Assembly (NCBI GenBank): GCA_029778965.1
Contig: JAKPBL010000214.1
Location: forward strand, 1-5,355
Direction: 5' to 3'
DNA from: Bacteroidota bacterium
GTDB taxonomy: Bacteria > Bacteroidota > Bacteroidia > Chitinophagales > Chitinophagaceae
Length of the DNA: 5,355 bases
Positions 1 to 5,355 of the stretch are shown one piece after another (position 1 is the stretch's first letter; every line of letters starts with the position of its first letter). Both the position numbers and the translations under genes were made by a program. A model generated the notes under the pieces. The model was given only the letters and a program-made list of their open reading frames with translations, was not told the DNA's origin and did no database searches.

Positions 1-472
1 TCTGCATGCCCTTACACAATGCGGGGCGGCGATGAGCATTGAAACGGGGCAGATAAGCCTGCGCCCCTCCACATTGAAAGCGTTCCAGTTCGATGCCACC
101 GATTGTCCCGACCTGTTTCCGCCGCTGGTGGCGCTCGCGGCCTATTGCAAAGGTGTTACAGTGATAAAAGGCGTAAGCCGCCTGGCGCACAAGGAAAGCA
201 ACCGCGCGCTTACCTTGCAGGATGAATTTGACAAGATGGGCGTGGATATAGAACTGCAGGACGATCTTATGGTCATTAAAGGCGGCACCCGGGTAAAAGG
301 CGCCGATCTCTTCTCGCACCACGACCATCGCATCGCCATGGCCGGCGCTGTGGCGGCGCTGAAGGCAGAAGGACATACCACCATCGAGCACGCGGAAGCC
401 ATCAATAAATCATACCCCGATTTTTACGATCACATCAGCCTGCTCGGCGCAAAACTGAAAACAACCAACTAG
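1..472 (+). CDS. aroA: 3-phosphoshikimate 1-carboxyvinyltransferase (EPSP synthase), C-terminal part; 5' end outside window
   Basis: EPSP synthase transfers the enolpyruvyl group of PEP to shikimate-3-phosphate in the cytoplasm, the sixth step of the shikimate pathway. The reading frame is open from base 2 back to the window edge, so the ATG at 32 is internal and only about the last 157 residues are present, roughly the final third of a 410-430 residue enzyme. Visible family landmarks, in order, are FDATDCPDLFPP, whose Asp after Cys-Pro aligns with the catalytic Asp313 of the E. coli enzyme; the HKESNRAL signature (Lys, Glu and Arg of the PEP/phosphate site); HDHRIAMA, matching NDHRMAM of E. 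coli; and NKSYPDF near the end, holding the active-site Lys matching E. coli Lys411. The stop at 470-472 lies 3 bases before the aroC start, so the two are very likely one transcript. Nothing suggests damage in the visible part. Confidence 0.96.
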   Translation, partial: LHALTQCGAAMSIETGQISLRPSTLKAFQFDATDCPDLFPPLVALAAYCKGVTVIKGVSRLAHKESNRALTLQDEFDKMGVDIELQDDLMVIKGGTRVKGADLFSHHDHRIAMAGAVAALKAEGHTTIEHAEAINKSYPDFYDHISLLGAKLKTTN

Positions 473-475
473 GTC

Positions 476-1474
476 ATGAACGCATTCGGACAGTTATTCA
501 GGGTCACCATCGTGGGCGAAAGCCATGGCCCCGCAGTAGGCGTTATTATCGATGGCATACCGGCAGGGCTGCCTTTATCGGCCGATGATTTTGCCGTTGA
601 CATCGAACGCCGCAAGGGTGGCGTGCAGAAAGGCACTACCCCGCGGAAGGAAGACGATTTTCCCCTGTTCCAGACCGGGCTTTTCAACGGTCATGCCACC
701 GGTGCGCCAATGACCATTTTTTTTGAGAATAAAAACACCCGCTCGGGCGATTATGAGAAGCAGCGGGCTGTACCCCGGCCCGGCCATGCCGACATGGTAG
801 CACACCAGAAATTCGGCGGTTTCGAAGACTTCAGGGGCGGCGGTCATTTTAGCGGACGGCTTACCGTGGGACTGGTCGCTGCGGGGGTAATTGCCAAAAA
901 GATATTGCAGCACATTACGGTAAAAGCGGAGTTGATCGAAGTGGGCGGCGAAACCGATATAGAAAAAGGACTGCAAAAAGCCATCGATGCCAAAGACTCT
1001 GTCGGCGGTATCGTAGAATGCCGGGTGAGCGGGCTGCCGCCCGGCCTGGGCGAGCCGTTTTTCGATTCGGTGGAATCCATGCTGGCCCATGCCGTATTTG
1101 CGATTCCCGCGGTACGCGGGATTGAGTTCGGCACCGGTTTCGCGGCAGCTAAAATGTTCGGGGTGGATCACAACGATCCTATTGAGAATAGCGAAGGCAC
1201 AACCAGGACCAACCACGCCGGCGGGGTAGTGGGCGGTATTACCAATGGCAACGAGTTGGTGTTTCGTATCGCCATAAAACCCACTTCTTCGACCCCCAAA
1301 GAGCAGGTAACGCTGAACTGGGAAACCAACCAGCAGGAGCAGTTTTCGGTGAAAGGCAGGCACGACCTCTGCATAGCCCTGCGTGTTCCCGTGGTGCTGG
1401 AGGCCGTAACCGCCGTGGTGCTGGCCGACCTGCTGGCCCGCGTCAATGCCGTTCCGCGCGTGTGGACGGCATAA
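476..1474 (+). CDS. aroC: Chorismate synthase, compact variant
   Basis: This FMN-dependent enzyme removes phosphate from EPSP to give chorismate, the branch point to aromatic amino acids, folate and menaquinone. The 332-residue protein starts at the ATG 3 bases after aroA. It carries the N-terminal signature VGESHGPAVG with the catalytic His17, the RPGHAD motif with the second catalytic His104, GGGHFSGRLT at 121-130 (second signature; Ser126-Gly127-Arg128), NHAGGVVGGITNG, KPTSS, and GRHDLC with Arg295, His296 and Asp297. It is about 30 residues shorter than the 361-residue E. coli enzyme, mainly in the middle region and the C-terminal tail. Two places differ from the common form: HFSGRLT replaces RSSARET, and HDLC followed by ALRVPVV replaces HDPC followed by a -RAVP- block. 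Both catalytic histidines remain, so I expect activity. No Shine-Dalgarno sequence precedes the start; translation coupled to aroA is likely. Confidence 0.95.
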   Translation: MNAFGQLFRVTIVGESHGPAVGVIIDGIPAGLPLSADDFAVDIERRKGGVQKGTTPRKEDDFPLFQTGLFNGHATGAPMTIFFENKNTRSGDYEKQRAVPRPGHADMVAHQKFGGFEDFRGGGHFSGRLTVGLVAAGVIAKKILQHITVKAELIEVGGETDIEKGLQKAIDAKDSVGGIVECRVSGLPPGLGEPFFDSVESMLAHAVFAIPAVRGIEFGTGFAAAKMFGVDHNDPIENSEGTTRTNHAGGVVGGITNGNELVFRIAIKPTSSTPKEQVTLNWETNQQEQFSVKGRHDLCIALRVPVVLEAVTAVVLADLLARVNAVPRVWTA

Positions 1475-1481
1475 TGCAACC

Positions 1482-1489
1482 TACAATTG
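1482..1489 (+). promoter_or_regulatory. Possible Bacteroidota -7 promoter box upstream of the L,D-transpeptidase gene
   Basis: TACAATTG matches the Bacteroidota -7 consensus TAnnTTTG at five of six fixed positions. It would place a transcription start near 1495 and a leader of about 28 bases before the ATG at 1523. I see no good -33 element, and one mismatch in a short box is easily met by chance. Read-through from aroC is an equally good explanation of expression. Confidence 0.25.
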
Positions 1490-1522
1490 GAATAACTTAT
1501 CTTGTTGAAGAAACCCCTTTGC

Positions 1523-3220
1523 ATGTTGTTATATCGCTTGTTCCGGCTCCCTCTTTTCTACACCGTGTTGCTGCCGGCTGCCTTGTTTTCGCTGGCAGCC
1601 TGCCGCGACCGTGAAAAACCGCGACCGCCCAAAGAAGTGGTGATCGTAGATAAGCCGGAAGAGATCCAGGTGAAGGCCAGCCAGCAGATGCAGGAACTGA
1701 TCGGGTTCGTGGAAGCGTCGGAGGGAAAGATGAATGACAGCACGGCGCTGCATAACTATCGCCTTTTGCGCAATATCTACGGCGAAGACGGATATGAACC
1801 TATATGGAGCGCGGGCGACCATTGGAAACCGTCGGCCGACTCACTGTTCTTCGCCATCAGCAAATGCAAGGAATTCGGCCTGTTCCCTTCCGATTATCAC
1901 CTGGCGCAATTGCTGCGTGAAAGAAATAATCTCGTGATCGATACCAGCGCCCGTAAAGACGTGGCATTGTGGACACGTTCGGACGTTTTGCTGACCGACG
2001 GGTTGCTGCAGATGCTGCACGATATTTATACCGGTCGCCTGGAGAAAGACAGTATCACCCAGCGTTATGATACGTTGGCCAATGAGCAACTGGCGGCGTA
2101 TGTGAAACAGGTCAACGGCACGGGCGGCGTTCGTGCTTTGCTGGAATCGCTGGAGCCGAAGATCGAAGGCTACCAGGCCATCCGTGCGGCATTACCGGCT
2201 TTTCTCGACAGTGTGCGGTTCCGGAATTATACCTATGTGCAATATCCTGCCAAAGATTCCATGGCCGTGGTGCGGGCGGTGGTGAGACGACTCCAGGAAG
2301 ACAGCCTGCTGTCGCCCGACTGGCAGGAGTCTGATTCGCTGGGTTATGCCGATGCGGTGAAAAAATACCAGTCGGCCAACAAGGTCAGGACCACCGGTGT
2401 TGCCGCTACCCTTACCGTGCAAAGCATGAACAATACCGCATGGAACAGGTTCAGGCAGATAGCGGTTAATCTTGACCGTTATAAGCAATTGCCGGCGCAA
2501 ATGCCCGCCACCTATATATGGGTCAATCTTCCTGCATTCAGCCTGAAGCTGGTGGACAGCGATACCGTGGCGCTGGTGTCGAAGGTAATCGTGGGGGCGC
2601 CCAAAACACGTACGCCGGTGCTCAGCAGCCAGATCGTTAATTTTATTACCTCGCCGCAATGGACAGTGCCTTACAGCATCATTTTTAAAGAGATGCTGCC
2701 TAAGATCCAGAAAGATATAACGTATCTCGGCAAGCAAAACCTGATGGTGGTCGACAAGAACGACAGCGTGATAGATCCCGTCACGGTCGACTGGTCGAAG
2801 CTTGGCAAGAACCGTTTTCCCTACCTGCTGCGGCAGCGGCAGGGCGACGACAATTCACTCGGTGTGATGAAATTCAATTTCAGGAACAAATACGATGTGT
2901 ACCTGCACGATACCAATGCCCGCGGGCTTTTCTCGCGCACCGACCGGGCCATGAGCCATGGTTGTGTACGGGTGCAGGAATGGTCGAAGCTGGCCCGGTT
3001 CCTCGTCAGAAACGATACAATAAAATACCCGCCCGATACGTTGAAAGCCTGGATCAGCCGGCAGGAAAAGCATGTGGTTTCGGATTTCGGCCATATTCCG
3101 ATTTACCTGCGGTATTTCACCTGCGAGGCAAACGACGGACATATCCGTTTTTTTGACGATATTTATGGTGACGACCGCCTGCTGACGGAACGATATTTTA
3201 TATCCAAACCAATTTATTAA
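1523..3220 (+). CDS. YcbB-type L,D-transpeptidase lipoprotein (YkuD domain)
   Basis: This is a predicted envelope enzyme that cross-links peptidoglycan 3-3 (mDap to mDap) through a catalytic cysteine, on the periplasmic side of a membrane. The ATG at 1523 gives 565 residues; TTG codons at 1502 and 1505 could extend it by up to 7. I chose ATG because it leaves a good lipoprotein signal (Arg5, Arg8, hydrophobic core, lipobox LAAC with lipidated Cys27) and an in-frame stop at 1493 rules out starts further upstream. After the signal come a charged linker, a helical scaffold region to about residue 245, a peptidoglycan-binding-like helical stretch at about 245-305, and the YkuD domain at about 330-505. 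The active site reads His462, then 15 residues, then Ser-His-Gly-Cys with Cys481, followed by Val-Arg-Val, which fits the family pattern. Length and architecture match E. coli YcbB/LdtD. The rlpA-like gene follows after 4 bases. The substrate is inferred from the family. Confidence 0.9.
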   Translation: MLLYRLFRLPLFYTVLLPAALFSLAACRDREKPRPPKEVVIVDKPEEIQVKASQQMQELIGFVEASEGKMNDSTALHNYRLLRNIYGEDGYEPIWSAGDHWKPSADSLFFAISKCKEFGLFPSDYHLAQLLRERNNLVIDTSARKDVALWTRSDVLLTDGLLQMLHDIYTGRLEKDSITQRYDTLANEQLAAYVKQVNGTGGVRALLESLEPKIEGYQAIRAALPAFLDSVRFRNYTYVQYPAKDSMAVVRAVVRRLQEDSLLSPDWQESDSLGYADAVKKYQSANKVRTTGVAATLTVQSMNNTAWNRFRQIAVNLDRYKQLPAQMPATYIWVNLPAFSLKLVDSDTVALVSKVIVGAPKTRTPVLSSQIVNFITSPQWTVPYSIIFKEMLPKIQKDITYLGKQNLMVVDKNDSVIDPVTVDWSKLGKNRFPYLLRQRQGDDNSLGVMKFNFRNKYDVYLHDTNARGLFSRTDRAMSHGCVRVQEWSKLARFLVRNDTIKYPPDTLKAWISRQEKHVVSDFGHIPIYLRYFTCEANDGHIRFFDDIYGDDRLLTERYFISKPIY

Positions 3221-3224
3221 GTCC

Positions 3225-3695
3225 ATGAAACACCTTACCCGGATACTGCTGGCCCTGTGCCTCCTGTTTGCCGGGACGGTGAAAGGACAGCCGGCCACTA
3301 AAAAGCCAGCCCCCAAGAAAGGGAAAACAGCCACGGCCGGCAAGCCGCGTAAGGCTTCGACTGATCGCGTGCAATACGGTACCGCCAGCTTCTATTCCAA
3401 TAAATTCAACGGCAAACCCACTGCCAACGGCGAAATATACGACAGCCAGAAACTAACGGCGGCGCACAATGGATTACCGTTGGGAACCTGGATCAGGGTA
3501 ACCAATCTCCGCAACCGCCGGTCGGTAGTGGTAAAAGTAAATGACCGGCTGCATTATAAAAACCCCCGGCTGGTAGATCTGTCGCGGGCGGCGGCTAAAA
3601 AGCTTGGATATACCGGTCATGGGCTCACCCGTGTTAAGCTGGAGGTGCTGCCCGATAAATCTGCCGAAATACTGGGGTTGCATATCAATAAATAA
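3225..3695 (+). CDS. RlpA-like double-psi beta-barrel protein, secreted, no SPOR domain
   Basis: RlpA proteins act on peptidoglycan; the Pseudomonas aeruginosa enzyme is a lytic transglycosylase that cuts glycan strands lacking stem peptides. This 156-residue protein has a signal peptide with predicted cleavage after Gly21 and no lipobox, so it is probably soluble in the periplasm, unlike the RlpA lipoprotein of E. coli. Residues 24-43 form a basic Lys/Pro/Ala linker with seven Lys and one Arg. The barrel domain spans about 49-143, with GTASFY, TANGE, LTAAHN (His81), LPLGT, VTNL and VNDR (Asp107). His81 and Asp107 align with the two residues needed for activity in P. aeruginosa. The usual NDRGPF reads NDRLHY here. 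There is no C-terminal SPOR domain. The ATG lies 4 bases after the transpeptidase stop with no Shine-Dalgarno sequence, which points to one operon and translational coupling. Enzymatic activity is inferred, not certain. Confidence 0.9.
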   Translation: MKHLTRILLALCLLFAGTVKGQPATKKPAPKKGKTATAGKPRKASTDRVQYGTASFYSNKFNGKPTANGEIYDSQKLTAAHNGLPLGTWIRVTNLRNRRSVVVKVNDRLHYKNPRLVDLSRAAAKKLGYTGHGLTRVKLEVLPDKSAEILGLHINK

Positions 3696-3719
3696 TTACA
3701 CATTTAAGGGTTGTTCTGT

Positions 3720-3727
3720 TACATTTG
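3720..3727 (+). promoter_or_regulatory. Bacteroidota-type -7 promoter box (TAnnTTTG) for the OmpA gene
   Basis: TACATTTG matches the Bacteroidota primary sigma factor -7 consensus TAnnTTTG at every fixed position. It sits in the 50-base gap between the rlpA-like gene and the OmpA gene, where a promoter is needed for a protein normally made in large amounts. Transcription would start near 3732-3734, leaving a leader of only about 12-14 bases before the ATG at 3746. No convincing -33 TTTG element lies at the usual distance, so the call rests on the -7 box and its position. Confidence 0.6.
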
Positions 3728-3745
3728 CGTTAAACGACTCGACTT

Positions 3746-5071
3746 ATGAAGAAAACCCTTCTGCTGTCATTATTGGCTGTTAGCGCAATGGTATCTTTTG
3801 CCCAGGCACAAGGCGACGACTATAAGAAGAGAGCTACGCTCGGTATTCATTTTTTTGCCAACGATTTTCAAACGCCCCAGCGTATCAAAGCGAGCAGCCT
3901 GAGTTATGTGCTCAACAATAACCAGTGGGCCAAGTTCAACGATATGAACTTTGGGTTTGCGGCCAACTATATGAAGGGGCTGTCGAACAAGATCGATTTT
4001 TCCAGTTCGCTGGGGGTTTCTTTTTTGAATTACCCGGTTCCCAATAACAATATAAATGCCGGTGAAGACGGCGCACTGCTGGAATGGGATGCGATGGTCC
4101 ATGCCAAGGCTCTCAGTGACAAGTACTGGTTTACGCCTTATTTGTCGGCCGGCCTGGGTGCTTCCAAATGGAAGGGCTATTATGGCGCTATCATGCCGCT
4201 GGGCATTGGCATGCAGGTCAATTTCTTCGACGAGGCTTTTTTGCTGATCAACTCGCAGTACCGTCTTGGTATTACCGGCACCACGGCCAACCATTTTTAC
4301 CATAGCATCGGCATAGCCGGCAATATCGGTAAGCCCCGCGAGCCGAAAGTGATTCCGCCGCCGCCGCCGCCCATCGTGGTTGACCGCGACAACGACGGCA
4401 TTGTCGATTCGCTCGATGCCTGTCCTGATGTAGCGGGCCTGGCCGCGCTGCATGGCTGCCCCGATAAAGACGGTGATGGCATTACCGATGCTTCGGATAA
4501 GTGCCCTGATATTCCGGGCCTGGCCAAATACGATGGCTGCCCCATTCCCGATACCGATAAAGACGGCATCAACGACGAAGAAGACAAATGCCCCACCGAA
4601 GCGGGTGTGGCCAAATACCAGGGTTGCCCGATTCCCGATCGCGACAACGACGGCGTAAACGACGAGGAAGATCGTTGTCCCGATCTGGCCGGTCCTGCCA
4701 GCAATGGCGGCTGCCCGATGCTGGAAGCGTCGAAGTTCAACGCCAGCGCGGTGCAATTCGTTACCGGCAGTGCCACACTGACGGCGGTAGCGAAAAAGGA
4801 ACTGGACAAAGCAGCGAGAATCCTGAATGAGCAATACCCGCAACTGAAAGTGAACATTGGTGGTCATACCGATAATGTGGGCAAGCCGGAATTCAACCAA
4901 AAGCTAAGCCAGAAGCGGGCCGATGCGGTGAAAGCATATCTCATCAGGATGAAAGTGGACGAAAGCCGCCTGACGGCTACGGGTTATGGGCAAGACCAGC
5001 CGGTTGCCGATAATGCGACGAAAGAAGGAAAGGCAAAGAACAGGCGCGTGGAGTTTAGTGTAAGCCAGTAA
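3746..5071 (+). CDS. OmpA-family outer membrane protein with barrel, four TSP3 repeats and peptidoglycan-binding domain
   Basis: This 441-residue protein probably anchors the outer membrane to peptidoglycan without a covalent bond. A signal peptide ends at AQA, with cleavage after Ala21. Residues about 28-195 alternate polar and hydrophobic residues with many aromatics, fitting a small outer-membrane beta barrel. A run of six prolines (204-209) leads into four thrombospondin type 3 repeats (213-324), each with a calcium-type DxDxDG loop and a pair of cysteines 12 residues apart. The OmpA C-terminal domain fills about 330-441; in GHTDNVG, Asp376 and, 15 residues on, Arg391 in LSQKRADAV match the diaminopimelate-binding Asp/Arg pair of OmpA (Asp271/Arg286 in Acinetobacter). 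The gene has its own likely promoter and a strong terminator 65 bases downstream, so it is probably a single-gene transcript. The domain order is common in Bacteroidota. Any barrel transport role cannot be read from the sequence. Confidence 0.94.
   Translation: MKKTLLLSLLAVSAMVSFAQAQGDDYKKRATLGIHFFANDFQTPQRIKASSLSYVLNNNQWAKFNDMNFGFAANYMKGLSNKIDFSSSLGVSFLNYPVPNNNINAGEDGALLEWDAMVHAKALSDKYWFTPYLSAGLGASKWKGYYGAIMPLGIGMQVNFFDEAFLLINSQYRLGITGTTANHFYHSIGIAGNIGKPREPKVIPPPPPPIVVDRDNDGIVDSLDACPDVAGLAALHGCPDKDGDGITDASDKCPDIPGLAKYDGCPIPDTDKDGINDEEDKCPTEAGVAKYQGCPIPDRDNDGVNDEEDRCPDLAGPASNGGCPMLEASKFNASAVQFVTGSATLTAVAKKELDKAARILNEQYPQLKVNIGGHTDNVGKPEFNQKLSQKRADAVKAYLIRMKVDESRLTATGYGQDQPVADNATKEGKAKNRRVEFSVSQ
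4355..4372 (+). repeat. CCG trinucleotide run coding for six prolines
   Basis: Five CCG codons followed by CCC encode Pro204-Pro209, the stiff linker between the barrel and the calcium repeats of the OmpA-family protein. Because the unit is three bases, gain or loss by slippage would change linker length without breaking the frame. Proline linkers at this place are usual in such proteins. Confidence 0.85.
4382..4717 (+). repeat. Four tandem thrombospondin type 3 repeat units inside the OmpA-family gene
   Basis: The units span 4382-4462, 4463-4549, 4550-4636 and 4637-4717, coding 27, 29, 29 and 27 residues. Each begins with a DxDxDG Asp/Asn loop and holds Cys-Pro and Gly-Cys-Pro motifs. The cysteine pairs are 226/238, 253/265, 282/294 and 311/323. 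Known TSP3 repeats bind calcium through the Asp side chains and form disulfides. At DNA level the first and fourth units share the stretch coding RDNDG, and units 2 and 3 share a Pro-Ile-Pro tail, which suggests internal duplication. The whole block forms a rigid stalk between barrel and peptidoglycan-binding domain. Confidence 0.92.
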
Positions 5072-5136
5072 GTAAGTGTGGTGCAGGGGCTGGTTTTGAG
5101 GTGGATAGGTGAATTTGTACTATTCAAGAAGTATAA

Positions 5137-5166
5137 AAAAGCGACGGTCATAGGGCCGTCGCTTTT
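5137..5166 (+). terminator. Intrinsic terminator after the OmpA gene
   Basis: Arms 5137-5149 and 5154-5166 form a 13-bp stem (AAAA plus GCGACGGTC against GGCCGTCGC plus TTTT) with one T-G wobble and the tetraloop ATAG. The GC-rich core is followed by four T, then a second run of five T at 5170-5174. The A tract on the left side means the hairpin would also look like a terminator from the other strand, although no converging gene is present here. It separates the OmpA transcript from the next gene. Confidence 0.88.
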
Positions 5167-5240
5167 CGGTTTTTAACAGGGCGGATACAATAATTGGGAC
5201 CAAATGATGTTAATCTTATCCAAACCAAACTTCAGATATT

Positions 5241-5355
5241 ATGAAAAAGATCATTGCCTTATCTATTTTAACCTTTTCCGCGTTCACCATGCAGGCACAG
5301 GTTAAATACGGCGTAAAGGCTGGTGCCAATTTCTCTAAATTTTCCGGTTCAGATG
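5241..5355 (+). CDS. Outer membrane beta-barrel protein (PorT-like), N-terminal fragment; 3' end outside window
   Basis: Only the first 38 codons are present; the frame is open to the right edge. The ATG begins a typical signal peptide (two Lys, hydrophobic core, MQAQ with cleavage around Ala19). The mature start, VKYGVKAGANFSKFSG, follows the first-strand pattern of the small outer-membrane beta-barrel family of Bacteroidota (OMP_b-brl_2 or PorT-like: Gly-Val-Lys-x-Gly-x-Asn). The gene follows the terminator by 74 bases, so it must have its own promoter or one outside the window. TAATCTTA at 5211-5218 is only a poor match to the -7 consensus. Function beyond outer-membrane location cannot be stated from this fragment. 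Confidence 0.75.
   Translation, partial: MKKIIALSILTFSAFTMQAQVKYGVKAGANFSKFSGSD

Noticed and set aside
1105..1121. Inverted repeat TCCCGCG-GTA-CGCGGGA within aroC
   Set aside because: The perfect 7-bp arms lie in codons for a conserved stretch (Ile-Pro-Ala-Val-Arg-Gly), with a very short loop and no T run. Coding constraint and chance explain it better than a regulatory hairpin.
575..1363. A 262-codon open frame on the minus strand opposite aroC
   Set aside because: It is a shadow of the conserved aroC reading frame; the translation shows no recognisable motif and no promoter or independent context.
2192..2737. A 181-codon open frame on the minus strand opposite the L,D-transpeptidase gene
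   Set aside because: The + strand frame is continuous and has the family motifs; the antisense protein resembles nothing and is rich in His, Arg and Gly as expected for a shadow.
3770..4900. A 376-codon open frame on the minus strand opposite the OmpA gene
   Set aside because: It overlaps a gene with clear domains almost completely. Its translation is low-complexity (Gly/Ile/Ala/Arg mixtures) and shows the antisense image of the TSP3 repeats. No signal, motif or start context supports it.
5211..5218. TAATCTTA as a -7 promoter box for the last gene
   Set aside because: Two of the six fixed positions of TAnnTTTG are wrong and the nearest upstream TTG is spaced too closely, so I do not list it as a promoter.
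1..5355. A novel defence, mobile or biosynthetic system
   Set aside because: Every long + strand frame belongs to a recognisable housekeeping or envelope family. No transposase, integrase, direct terminal repeats, toxin-antitoxin pair or spacer array is visible.

Overview
The window looks like chromosomal DNA from a member of the Bacteroidota, possibly the Chitinophagaceae (family-level placement is inference). The reasons are start sites without Shine-Dalgarno sequences, a TAnnTTTG-type promoter box ahead of the OmpA gene, an OmpA protein with thrombospondin type 3 calcium repeats, an RlpA protein without a SPOR domain, and a truncated small outer-membrane barrel protein at the right edge. 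Base composition is moderate, with about half G+C by eye. All genes lie on the + strand. I see no tRNA, rRNA, CRISPR array, insertion sequence or phage gene.

Left part (1-1474): the 3' end of aroA (EPSP synthase) is followed after 3 bases by a complete aroC (chorismate synthase). These are consecutive steps, the last two of the shikimate pathway, and are almost certainly co-transcribed. The AroC is a compact form whose active-site region differs from the form I associate with most Bacteroidota.

Middle part (about 1502-3695): a YcbB-type L,D-transpeptidase lipoprotein is followed after 4 bases by a small secreted RlpA-like double-psi beta-barrel protein. The first should make 3-3 cross-links in peptidoglycan. 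The second belongs to a family that includes lytic transglycosylases acting on glycan strands. They look like a translationally linked cell-wall remodelling pair.

Right part (3746-5355): an OmpA-family protein (barrel, proline linker, four TSP3 repeats, peptidoglycan-binding domain) has its own likely promoter and ends at a strong intrinsic terminator. A second outer-membrane barrel gene then starts and runs off the window. Transpeptidase, RlpA and OmpA together form a small envelope neighbourhood: cross-linking, glycan remodelling and outer-membrane tethering. I found no convincing new system; the points worth checking are family variants and the grouping of the envelope genes.
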